A DNA stretch of 64,000 nt from Kutzneria kofuensis. Its GTDB lineage: Bacteria; Actinomycetota; Actinomycetes; Mycobacteriales; Pseudonocardiaceae. Position numbers and translations under genes: made by a program. The stretch lies in contig NZ_JACHIR010000001.1 in assembly GCF_014203355.1 (NCBI RefSeq), positions 2,048,038 to 2,112,037 of the forward strand. Direction: 5' to 3'. The notes below the pieces were generated by a model. It saw only the letters and a program-made list of their open reading frames with translations. It was not told the origin of the DNA and did not search any database. This document shows, piece by piece, positions 47,177 through 54,965 of this stretch (positions are counted from its first letter, which is position 1; each line of letters starts with the position of its first letter).

Positions 47177-48209
47177 TCCGTTCGATCGCCTCGCGGGCCT
47201 GCCGGTCGAGCTGGGCCACCAGCTCGGCCGCCGGCAGCTCCTCGGCCAGCGGATACGTCTGGCCGGCCCACAGGTGCACCAGCTCCTGGTCGCCGGCCTT
47301 GGCCGCGGCGGCGCGCATCGGCCGGGTCAGGTGGTGGACCTGCGGATACGCCGCCGGGGCGTCGTCGGTGTTCTCGACGAGGAACCGGTTGACCATGCCG
47401 CGGGCCGGTCGGCCGGTGAACGCCCGCGTGATCGCCGTGCGCCTCGTCCCGTCGGCCAGCGCGGCCCGGTGCGTCGCCGACGTGCCGGCCTCCGGGCAGC
47501 GCAGGAAGGCCGTGCCGAGCTGGGCCGCCACCGCGCCGGCGGCCAGCACCGCCGCCACGTCGGCGCCGTGCACGAGGCCGCCGGTGGCGATCAGCGGCAG
47601 GTCCGTGACGGCCGAGACCCGGCGAATCAGCGCCAGCAGCCCGAATTCCTCGCCGCCGCCCGGCGACACGCCGTCGTCCGTCAGCGTGCCGCGGTGCGCG
47701 CCGGCCTCGAAGCCCTGCACGACGAGCGCGTCGACGCCGAGTTGCGCTGCCTGTTGCGCCTCGGTCGGCGTCGTCACCGTCGCGACGACCTCCGTGCCGG
47801 CCGCATGGAGGCGTGAAACATCGCTCGCCTGTGGCAGCCCGAACGTGAAGGACACGACCGGAACCCGTTGCGCCAGAACGATTTCCAGCTTGGCTGGGTA
47901 GTCGTCGTCATCCCAGCGCGGTTCGCCCGCCTCGACGCCCAGCCGCTCCGCCTCGGCCGCCACCCGCTGCGGGTAGTCGCCGAGATCGGGCTTGGTGTTC
48001 GTGCCGGGGACGAACAGGTTGACACCGAACCGGCCTCCGGTCAGCGCACTGGTCTGCACGACCTGCTCGGCCATCGCCTGGGCGCTCAGGTAGCCGCCCG
48101 GTGTGAAGCCGAAGCCGCCCGCGTCGACGACCGCGGCGACCAGTTCGGGAGTGGACCCGCCGCCCGCCATCGGGGCGACGATCACGGGCACGCGCAGCTG
48201 CGAGATCAC
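47157..48209 (-). CDS. Nitronate monooxygenase (NMO/2-nitropropane dioxygenase family)
   Basis: A 350-residue FMN-dependent TIM-barrel enzyme that detoxifies alkyl nitronates. The opening VPVIVAPMAGGGSTPELVAAVVDAGGFGF and the active-site VVQGFEAGAHRG, with the catalytic His in the HRG motif, are intact; FMN phosphate residues lie in LPLIATGGLVHGADV and LGTAFLRCPEA. The start is ATG 48209. It is 10 bp downstream of the M50 peptidase gene in the same direction. Confidence 0.92.
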   Translation of the reverse strand: MISQLRVPVIVAPMAGGGSTPELVAAVVDAGGFGFTPGGYLSAQAMAEQVVQTSALTGGRFGVNLFVPGTNTKPDLGDYPQRVAAEAERLGVEAGEPRWDDDDYPAKLEIVLAQRVPVVSFTFGLPQASDVSRLHAAGTEVVATVTTPTEAQQAAQLGVDALVVQGFEAGAHRGTLTDDGVSPGGGEEFGLLALIRRVSAVTDLPLIATGGLVHGADVAAVLAAGAVAAQLGTAFLRCPEAGTSATHRAALADGTRRTAITRAFTGRPARGMVNRFLVENTDDAPAAYPQVHHLTRPMRAAAAKAGDQELVHLWAGQTYPLAEELPAAELVAQLDRQAREAIERISRRFG

Positions 48210-48219
48210 GCCTTCGACA

Positions 48220-48969
48220 TTAGTGCGGCAGCAGCAGGGTGGTCCCGATGACGAGCGAGGCGATGCTCACCAGTCCGAACAGCGTCACCCAGAGACCGCC
48301 GGCGACGCCGGTGATCTTGGCCAGCTGGTCGGCGTCGGAGTCCGGGGCGCGGCCGCGCCAGCGCTTGCGCTGCAGCTCGAAGACCGGGCGGACGCCGCCG
48401 AGCAGCAGGAACCAGGCGATGACGTACCCGAAGACCGCCTGGATGTCGGTCGAGGCGTACCAGGAGACGGCGAACACGATGCCGCCGGTGACCAGCACCG
48501 ACAGCACGCCGAACGCGTTGCGGATCATCACCAGCATCGCCGCCAGCAGCACGATCGCGATCCACAGCAGCAGCGTGATCTTGCCCGCGCCGAGCAGTGC
48601 CGCGACGCCCAGGCCGAGCAGCGACGGCGTGACATAGCCGGCCGCCGCCGTCAGCACCATGCCCGGGCCGCGCGGCTTGCCCCTGGTCAGCGTCAGGCCC
48701 GACGTGTCCGAGTGCAGCTGGATCCCGGTCAGCCGGCGACCCGTGAGCACCGCCGCCAGGGCGTGGCCGCCCTCGTGCGCGATCGTCACCACGTTGCGGG
48801 TGATCCGCCACACCCGCCACGGCAACACCGCGATCAACGCCACCGCGCCCGCGATGAGCACCAGTTCCAACTGCGGGCTCGGCTGGCCGCCGAGCACCCG
48901 GTTCCAGACATCCGTGAGGTCCATCGAAGTGGTGGACGCTTCAGGTCCGATCCCGTTGACTCCCGACAT
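48220..48969 (-). CDS. M50B-type membrane metallopeptidase
   Basis: A 249-residue polytopic protein with a zinc-peptidase motif HEGGHALAA (HExxH) at the end of the first helix, a further helix near LTAAAGYVTPSLLGLGVAALLG, and a C-terminal helix pair. This is the site-2-protease-like M50 group for which the actinobacterial representatives are mostly uncharacterised. ATG 48969 has GAGAAGG upstream; its start codon overlaps that of the divergent HD gene (CATG at 48967-48970). A second start at 48924 would remove the overlap. Confidence 0.82.
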   Translation of the reverse strand: MSGVNGIGPEASTTSMDLTDVWNRVLGGQPSPQLELVLIAGAVALIAVLPWRVWRITRNVVTIAHEGGHALAAVLTGRRLTGIQLHSDTSGLTLTRGKPRGPGMVLTAAAGYVTPSLLGLGVAALLGAGKITLLLWIAIVLLAAMLVMIRNAFGVLSVLVTGGIVFAVSWYASTDIQAVFGYVIAWFLLLGGVRPVFELQRKRWRGRAPDSDADQLAKITGVAGGLWVTLFGLVSIASLVIGTTLLLPH

Positions 48970-49426
48970 GACCTTCTCAGTTTCGGACTTCTCGGTCGCG
49001 GACGCGGTGCGGATCGCCACCGAAGCGCATGACGGTCAGCTCGACAAGAGCGGCAAACCCTACATCGGGCACCCGGTGCGGGTGATGAACCGGGTCGACG
49101 GCGAGTACGAGCGGATGGCCGCCGTGCTGCACGACGTGATCGAGGACACCCCGGTCACCGCCGACGACCTGCGCGCCGCCGGCTGTCCCGAGCGGGTGGT
49201 CACCGCCGTCGTCGCGCTGAGCCACCGGCCCGGCGAGCCGCAGGCGGAGTACCTGGCGCGGGTCGCCGTCGATCCGATCGCCGTTGTCGTCAAGCACGCC
49301 GACATCGCCGACAACATGTCGCCGGTCCGGTTCGCTGCGCTCGACGAAGCCACCCAGGCCCGGCTGCGGGTGAAGTACGACACCGCGCTTCGACTGCTCG
49401 CCGAACTCATACCTGACAAAAGATGA
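48968..49426 (+). CDS. MESH1-like HD-domain (p)ppGpp hydrolase
   Basis: A 152-residue single-domain HD hydrolase related to the N-terminal hydrolase part of RelA/SpoT. The metal-binding His-Asp pair is in MAAVLHDVIEDTPV, with the earlier His in YIGHPVRVM and the later Asp in VVVKHADIADNM. There is no synthetase domain, so it would be a small alarmone hydrolase that turns over (p)ppGpp or related dinucleotides. The start is the ATG at 48968, which overlaps the start codon of the divergent peptidase gene. Confidence 0.88.
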   Translation: MTFSVSDFSVADAVRIATEAHDGQLDKSGKPYIGHPVRVMNRVDGEYERMAAVLHDVIEDTPVTADDLRAAGCPERVVTAVVALSHRPGEPQAEYLARVAVDPIAVVVKHADIADNMSPVRFAALDEATQARLRVKYDTALRLLAELIPDKR

Positions 49427-49451
49427 CAGGAATTGCCTTCAGACTGGGCCC

Positions 49452-49844
49452 ATGAGCACAGTTCAGGGCACTTTCGACATCAGCCGGTGGGACGACGAGA
49501 CCTACCTCGACGCCGACGGCATCAAGCTCGGCCACATCTCCGTCGCCAAGGCCTTCCACGGCGGGCTCGAGGGCGCCAGCACCGCTCGGCTGCTCACCGC
49601 CGGCGGTCCCGTGCCGACCTCCGCCGCCTACGTGGCCATCGAGCGCTTCATCGGCTCCGTCGACGGGGTCGACGGCTCCTTCGTCCTGCAGCACTCCGCC
49701 GTCATGGCCGACGGGTCCAGCGACATGGCCGTGCGGATCGTGCCCGACTCCGGCACCGGCAAGCTCACCGGCATCTCCGGCACGCTCCGTATCGACCGGG
49801 CCGCCGACGGCACCCACAGCTACCGGCTGGACTATGAGGTCTGA
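49452..49844 (+). CDS. DUF3224 family protein
   Basis: A 130-residue beta-barrel-like protein with the family features GTFDISRWDDETY near the start, KAFHGGLEGAS, and GSFVLQHSAVMADGSSD followed by GTGKLTGISGTLRI near the end. It is cytoplasmic, with no signal peptide, and no known catalysis. It lies 26 bp after the HD hydrolase gene in the same direction and may share a promoter with it. Confidence 0.88.
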   Translation: MSTVQGTFDISRWDDETYLDADGIKLGHISVAKAFHGGLEGASTARLLTAGGPVPTSAAYVAIERFIGSVDGVDGSFVLQHSAVMADGSSDMAVRIVPDSGTGKLTGISGTLRIDRAADGTHSYRLDYEV

Positions 49845-49938
49845 ACCAATGGCGTGACCCACCCAATAGCCGTCTTCCCCATTTGCGCTGGTCCACGGCA
49901 CGATCGAGGAGCCGCCCCTCGACCGAGGAGAAGACGTG

Positions 49939-50421
49939 ATGACCAGGATCGCCATCACCGGACACCGAGGGCTCCAGGATCCCACCCGCTCGCTGGTCGA
50001 CGCCGCCCTGCGGGCCGAGCTCCGCCGCCACTCCGGCGGCGCTCCCCTCGTCGGCGTCAGCTGCCTCGCCGACGGGGCCGATGCCCTTTTCGCCCAAGCC
50101 GTGCTGGACGAAGGCGGCTCGCTCGTCGCCGTGCTACCGGCTCAGCGCTACCGCGAGCGCCTGCCCAGCGACTACCACCCCACGTTCGACTCGTTACTCC
50201 AGCAGGCCACCGAGGTCGTCACCATGGACTACGACCGCCCCGGCCGCGAGGCCTACATGGCCGCCAGCGTCCACATGGTCGACGGCGCCGACCGCCTCGT
50301 CGCCGTCTGGGACGGCCAGCCCGCCGCCGGCCGCGGCGGCACCGCCGACGTCGTCACCCACGCCCGGGACAACGGCGTCCCCGTCACCGTCATCTGGCCC
50401 GACGGCTGCCAGCGGGACTGA
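49939..50421 (+). CDS. SLOG-like Rossmann-fold protein
   Basis: A 160-residue protein whose opening MTRIAITGHRGLQDP resembles the SLOG (SMF/DprA-LOG) group of nucleotide-binding Rossmann proteins. It has LVGVSCLADGADALFAQAVLD, MAASVHMVDGADRLVAVWDG and ends VTVIWPDGCQRD. Members bind or cleave nucleotides and some act as sensors in defence systems, so a nucleotide-sensing role is possible but not shown. ATG 49939 has GAGGAG upstream; GTG 49936 is also possible. A decayed second copy of its last third lies at 59551-59653. It stands just beyond the terminator that faces the ALF2 immunity gene. Confidence 0.65.
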   Translation: MTRIAITGHRGLQDPTRSLVDAALRAELRRHSGGAPLVGVSCLADGADALFAQAVLDEGGSLVAVLPAQRYRERLPSDYHPTFDSLLQQATEVVTMDYDRPGREAYMAASVHMVDGADRLVAVWDGQPAAGRGGTADVVTHARDNGVPVTVIWPDGCQRD

Positions 50422-50429
50422 TTCGGCCG

Positions 50430-50463
50430 ACACCGGCCCCGGCGCACCCGCCGGGGCCGGTGT
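50430..50463. terminator. Bidirectional hairpin between the SLOG gene and ALF2 immunity gene
   Basis: A perfect 15-bp stem (arms 50430-50444 and 50449-50463) with a 4-nt loop lies between the stop at 50421 (plus) and the stop at 50468 (minus). No T-run is present, but the strong GC stem is placed for termination of both genes. Confidence 0.7.
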
Positions 50464-50467
50464 TCCG

Positions 50468-50797
50468 TCAGCCGTTCTGCGACTGCCACCAGTCGTCGAC
50501 CATCTTGACCAGATCGGCCACCATCTCCACGATGTCCGGCTGGTCGGCGAACTCCCGCTCCGCCGCCGGCATCAGGTCCTCGAGCACCGCCCTGGTCAGG
50601 TCCGGCGCCTGCTCCGGTTCGATCAGGTCGTACCCGACGAGCCAGTACCGCTGCTCGGCCAACTCCCGCAATGTCGCCGCGAGCCGCGGGTCCCGGACAT
50701 GCTCGGCCAGCACATTGACCACCCACGCGACCAGTCCACGAGAGGCGTTCCAGCTCTCGGCGTTGGGACCGAGACCCACCGTGAAGTACGCCGACAC
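50468..50797 (-). CDS. Putative immunity protein for ALF2
   Basis: A 109-residue acidic cytoplasmic protein beginning MSAYFTVGLGPNAESWNASRG, with LAATLRELAEQRYWLVGYDLIEPEQAPDLTRAVL and AEREFADQPDIVEMVADLVKM. It begins 2 bp after the ALF2 stop. The protein at 60388-61026 is clearly homologous over this whole length, so the pair forms a small family I do not recognise. No other function is visible; the immunity call rests on position, size and lack of export signal. Confidence 0.6.
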   Translation of the reverse strand: MSAYFTVGLGPNAESWNASRGLVAWVVNVLAEHVRDPRLAATLRELAEQRYWLVGYDLIEPEQAPDLTRAVLEDLMPAAEREFADQPDIVEMVADLVKMVDDWWQSQNG

Positions 50798-50799
50798 TG

Positions 50800-53700
50800 C
50801 TACTCCAGGATGAACACGAAGGGCTGATACGGGAGGATGAATTCGCGCACCTTGGCCGCCTGCTCCGGCGTCAGGTCGCCAAGCTCGACGGGTACCATAT
50901 CAGCTTTGCCCAGAACGTGCTTGGCGATTTGGTTCTGTATATTTCCGAGTCCCCACTGCTTGTCGAAGTACTGAGACTTCAGCGGGCCTATCCCATCAAA
51001 GGTTCGCCCGTCGAGGCTGATCCAGTCCGCCCCCTGATTGAGAGGCCAGCGAATCAGCTGAACACCGAATTTCTTCTCCAGCGCGAGGGCCATGGCTTGC
51101 TCGTCAGCATTGAACTTCCAGCCGTCCGCCGGATCACAGCCGAGGCGATAGATGCGACTCGCCTCGTCCGCCTCCATCGCGGCGCGGGCCTCGGCGGCGA
51201 CCGCGGCGGTCAGTCTCTCGTTCGCGATCCACCCGTCCTCGAAGACGTCGATCGCCCTCGTGGTGAGCGCCGCGCCCAGTACACCGCCACCCGCGAGGTT
51301 GTACGACAGCTGGAGCCACGGCATGATCGCCGCCCCTTCCGGCGAGGCGGAAAGGGCAGCCATGCCGCATATGTTGGACATCATGCAGCGCATGGAAACG
51401 AGTGCTATGCCGAGTCCGACCTCGAGAGTCGAGATTGCCGTCATGAGCTGGTTGACGAGCCCGAGCGACTGATCGGCGGCGAATGCCGGGTCGAAGGTCT
51501 CGTGGATGCAGTTCTCGAAGTACGGGGTTCCCTGCTGGAAGATGTTCGAGCAGAACACCCCTCGGTTGGCGATGATCTGGATCCGTTCCTCGGGGCTCGA
51601 CGCCGCGAAGTGCATGCAGTCGTCGTAAGCGGCCTTGTCGCCGACGTTGACGGTCGCGCAGTAGTTCGACAGTCGGAACGCCTGCTGCGCCCGCTCATCG
51701 TTGAACTTCGTGATCGCCTTGTCCGCCGCGTCCTTCGCGGCGGCAGCGGCGGCCTGGGCGTCCCCGCCCGTCTGGATCATCGCCCAGTAGGCCACTCGCC
51801 ACGCCTCGTAGGCGGTGCTCGCGTAGCCGGCGGCCTGGCTGGCCGAGGACTCCGCCCACAGAGCCGACTTCGCGGCCTGACGCGCGTCGTTCTGCGCGGT
51901 CGTCGCCGCTTGCTTGGCGGTGGCGGCCGAAGCGGCGGCCGCCACCGCCGACTGCTCCGCCCGCACCGCGGAATCGTGCGCGTCCTTCGCGGCATTGGCC
52001 GCGTCCGTGGCCGATGCCCGCGCCGCGGCGGCGTACTCGGCCGCCTTGTCCGCGAGTCCACGCGCCGTGTACGCGGCGGCCTGGGCGTCGTTCGCGTTCT
52101 GGTTCGCGGTGGCCGCGGCCTGCGTCGCCTGCTTGAGATAACCGGCGACCTCGGCGTCGTGGGACGCCGCCTCGTGGTCGTGCCGCTCGGCCAGGTACTG
52201 CCCGGATGTCAGGAACTGGCGGAGCGTGCCGTCCGTGCCATCGAGCGCCGCCTGGGCCATCCCCTTGGTCTCCGGGCCGCTGGCCGGGTCGGCCAGGATC
52301 CGGTTCACCGCGATCCGCTGGTCCTGCGACGCGGCGACATACTGTCCTTGCGTGAGGAAGGCGTTGTACGCCGCCTCGGTGCCGGCGTCGAGAGCCTTCT
52401 GCGCCGCCTGCTGGACAGCGACCCCGCCCGAGCTCTGCGCGGCGGCGAGGACACGGTTCACCGCGATCCGGTCATCCATGGACCTGTTGGGGTAGTCCCG
52501 ACCGGCCAGCAGTGCCCGCACATCGGAATCGGTCCCCTTCAGGGCGGTGTCCGCCGCCTTCCGGAAGCCGTCGGTGCCGAGGTCCGCCACGTTCTGCAGG
52601 GTGATCCGGTCATCCTGGCCGGCTGCGACGTCGATGCCGCCGCGAACGTAGGCGAGCACCTGTCCGTCGGCTCCGGACAGTGCGGCGATCGCCGCGGCCT
52701 TGGTCCACGAGCCACCGTTCCGTGCGAGCCGCAGGGCGATCTTGCGGCCATCGGCGACCGCGACCGCGTCCGAGGTCCCGCTCGCCGTCGCCTCCGCGAT
52801 CAACCTGCTCGTCTCGGCATCACGGCGTGCCTGCTGGGTGGCGCTCCAGTCCGTGGTGTACGGGTTGGACACAGCCGCGGCCTTCGCCTTCGTCGCGTTG
52901 TCGTCGGCGTCCTCCGTCATCACCGCGATTCGCTCGGCGTCGGCCTGGCGGGCGGCGTCATAGATGCTGCTCGCCTGCGTGGCGGCAGTGGTCGCACGGG
53001 CCGCCGCCTCGGATGCGGCATTCGCGTGCTGGGTCGCTTCCGCCGCGGCATCGGCGGCGTGTCCGGCGTGATCCGCTGCCGAGTCGGCTGCCGCCGCAGC
53101 CTCCAAGGCGTCAGCCGCCGCGCGATTTGCCGCATCTCGCGACGCGTACGCGGCGGACGCGGCGACGTGAGCGAAGTTCTGCGCGGCGTTTGCCGCTCGA
53201 GTCGCCCTTGCCGCCTGGTTACGTGCCTCCCCGGCCGCAGCGATGGCTTGGCTGGCGTCCACGCCCGCGTCGTGCGCGAAGTTGCCCGCGTCGACAGCCG
53301 CCTGGGCGGCGGCAGCGGCTTGATTTCCGGCATCCCGCGCAGCGCCAGCAGCGTCACTGGCGTGCTGTGCCGCGTCGCCCGCCGCCTGTGCGGCGTTGGC
53401 CGCCGCCTGTGCCCCGGCAGCCACGTCACGCGCTTGCTCTGCTGCCCGGCGCGCGTCCGGCGCACGTGCTTCATCCCCCACGGCCGCAGTCGCGGCGTCC
53501 TGCGCCGTGGCGGCCGCCTGCCCCGCCTTCGACGCCGCGGTCGCCGCCCGCGCGGCCGCCGAAGCAGCCACCCTGGCCGCGCTGCTCGCCGAGTTCGCCG
53601 CTCCGACGGCTTCCCTCGCGGCAGCCGCAGCACGGTTCGCCGCGTCCGCCGCCGTGTTGGCCGCGGCCGCGGCTGCGTTGGCGTCGCCGTGCGCTTTCTG

Positions 53701-54519
53701 CGCGGCCCCTGCCGCGGCCACCGCCGCTTGGCGGGCGAGTTCGGTTTCCACCGCGGCCCGGTGCGCGGCGTCCATCGCGGCTTGGGTCTCGCGCGCCGCC
53801 TCGTCGCCCGCGTCCTTGGCGACGTTGGCCAACTGGGCGACGGTCTGGGTCTCCTGGTCTCGTGCCTGCGCGACCGGCAGGTCCTGGTCGAGGAACTGGA
53901 CGTACGCGTCCAGCGTCCCGGCGTCCAGCGCCACCTGCGCCGACTTCCGTACTTCCGAACCGCCGCCGGCATAGATCTGGTTGATGCGAATGCGCTGGTC
54001 CGTCTGCCAGGGATTGCGCCACCCGGTGGCGAGGAACTGCTGGAGCGCGTCGACAGTGCCGGCATCGAGCGCCTGCTGCGCTGCCTTGCGGGTCTCGTCT
54101 CCGCCCTGCGCGAGCCGTTGATCGACCTGGACCCTCAGGTCGGTCTGGCGCGGGGTGTTCCAGCCGGAGTCCAGGAACTGGTGGATCGCGCCCGGATCGG
54201 TCGAGTCCAGCGCCTGCTGGGCGGCCGTTTTCGTGGCCACGCCGCCGTTGGCGAGCATGCGGTCGACCGTGATGCGCTCGTCCAACTCGGCCGCGTGCTG
54301 GTAACCCGACGTGAGGAACGTGTGGACGTCGGCGTCACTGCCGACCAGCGCCCGCTCGGCCGCGCTGCGCACCAGTTGCCCGCTCACCTGCCACAGCATC
54401 ACCACCCGAGCCCGGTCGGTCGTCTGCGGCTGGGTGTCTGCCGAAGCCGTGGCCGGCACGAGAAACCCCGCTATCAGAGCACCTGCTGTTGTCACTGCCA
54501 CGAGCGACCGTCTGCTCAT
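50800..54519 (-). CDS. ALF-repeat polymorphic toxin 2 with CdiA-CT-like C-terminus
   Basis: A 1239-residue exported Ala-rich protein on the plan of ALF1 and ALF3. The signal peptide ends near PATASA; ALF repeats lie at about 50-215 and again in the middle, with long Ala-rich coiled-coil-like spans between. A Cys-rich pre-toxin region at about 950-1090 (YDDCMH, GVFCSN, FENCIH, SNICGMAALSASPEGAA) is shared with ALF3. The last ~110 residues (GCDPADGWKF onward) contain GADWISLDGRTFDGIGP at 1163-1179 and NQIAKHVLGKADMVPVEL, recalling CdiA-CT-type tRNA-nuclease tails (Asp...Asp in a strand pair followed by K...AD-x-V). ATG 54519 has GGGGGAG upstream. The immunity gene starts 2 bp after its stop. 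Confidence 0.72.
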   Translation of the reverse strand: MSRRSLVAVTTAGALIAGFLVPATASADTQPQTTDRARVVMLWQVSGQLVRSAAERALVGSDADVHTFLTSGYQHAAELDERITVDRMLANGGVATKTAAQQALDSTDPGAIHQFLDSGWNTPRQTDLRVQVDQRLAQGGDETRKAAQQALDAGTVDALQQFLATGWRNPWQTDQRIRINQIYAGGGSEVRKSAQVALDAGTLDAYVQFLDQDLPVAQARDQETQTVAQLANVAKDAGDEAARETQAAMDAAHRAAVETELARQAAVAAAGAAQKAHGDANAAAAAANTAADAANRAAAAAREAVGAANSASSAARVAASAAARAATAASKAGQAAATAQDAATAAVGDEARAPDARRAAEQARDVAAGAQAAANAAQAAGDAAQHASDAAGAARDAGNQAAAAAQAAVDAGNFAHDAGVDASQAIAAAGEARNQAARATRAANAAQNFAHVAASAAYASRDAANRAAADALEAAAAADSAADHAGHAADAAAEATQHANAASEAAARATTAATQASSIYDAARQADAERIAVMTEDADDNATKAKAAAVSNPYTTDWSATQQARRDAETSRLIAEATASGTSDAVAVADGRKIALRLARNGGSWTKAAAIAALSGADGQVLAYVRGGIDVAAGQDDRITLQNVADLGTDGFRKAADTALKGTDSDVRALLAGRDYPNRSMDDRIAVNRVLAAAQSSGGVAVQQAAQKALDAGTEAAYNAFLTQGQYVAASQDQRIAVNRILADPASGPETKGMAQAALDGTDGTLRQFLTSGQYLAERHDHEAASHDAEVAGYLKQATQAAATANQNANDAQAAAYTARGLADKAAEYAAAARASATDAANAAKDAHDSAVRAEQSAVAAAASAATAKQAATTAQNDARQAAKSALWAESSASQAAGYASTAYEAWRVAYWAMIQTGGDAQAAAAAAKDAADKAITKFNDERAQQAFRLSNYCATVNVGDKAAYDDCMHFAASSPEERIQIIANRGVFCSNIFQQGTPYFENCIHETFDPAFAADQSLGLVNQLMTAISTLEVGLGIALVSMRCMMSNICGMAALSASPEGAAIMPWLQLSYNLAGGGVLGAALTTRAIDVFEDGWIANERLTAAVAAEARAAMEADEASRIYRLGCDPADGWKFNADEQAMALALEKKFGVQLIRWPLNQGADWISLDGRTFDGIGPLKSQYFDKQWGLGNIQNQIAKHVLGKADMVPVELGDLTPEQAAKVREFILPYQPFVFILE

Positions 54520-54551
54520 GTCTCCCCCTTTTCCACAACACTCTGGACACA

Positions 54552-54589
54552 CGTGGGTCGCCGGCCGCATCACCGACCGGCGACCCACG
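54552..54589 (-). terminator. Hairpin between ALF3 immunity gene and ALF2
   Basis: Arms 54552-54564 and 54577-54589 pair perfectly (13 bp, core GTGGGTCGCCGG) around a 12-nt loop. It lies 9 bp after the ALF3 immunity stop and 32 bp before the ALF2 start on the minus strand, so it may separate the two cassettes. No T-run follows. Confidence 0.55.
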
Positions 54590-54598
54590 CTCGGATCA

Positions 54599-54955
54599 CT
54601 ACTCGGCCCGCTCGGGCTCGACGAGAACCAGCTCCGGATCCACGCCACCGGCAGAGTGCCGGATCACACGCACCAGCTGCGCGGCAACGAATCCGACACC
54701 ACCGGGCCACTCAATCTCAACTTGCAGCAACGCTCGCGGAGATTCCCGAGGGCGGTACCCCTCGTGCGTTTCCACCGTTCGCAACACGATGCCACCGGAC
54801 ATGATCCGGCTCAGTTCCATTCGGTCGACGCCGATGAACTCGACGTCGATGTAGTCCTCCGTCGAGTCACCGAAGCCTCTCAGCACCAGCCGTGAGTGCG
54901 AGACGGTGAACTGCATGGGGTGGAACGACCTGTCGCTGGACCAGAGTTCGGACAT
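54599..54955 (-). CDS. Putative immunity protein for ALF3
   Basis: A 118-residue acidic protein. It begins MSELWSSDRSFHPMQFTVSHSRLVLRGF, continues DYIDVEFIGVDRMELSRIM and RALLQVEIEWPGGVGFVAAQLVRVIRH, a mixed alpha/beta pattern, and ends LVEPERAE. There is no signal peptide. The ATG at 54955 lies 10 bp after the ALF3 stop; the sequence before it is shadow frame. It is unrelated to the other two putative immunity proteins. The role is inferred from its position between two ALF toxins. Confidence 0.55.
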   Translation of the reverse strand: MSELWSSDRSFHPMQFTVSHSRLVLRGFGDSTEDYIDVEFIGVDRMELSRIMSGGIVLRTVETHEGYRPRESPRALLQVEIEWPGGVGFVAAQLVRVIRHSAGGVDPELVLVEPERAE

Positions 54956-54965
54956 CGGCTCACCA

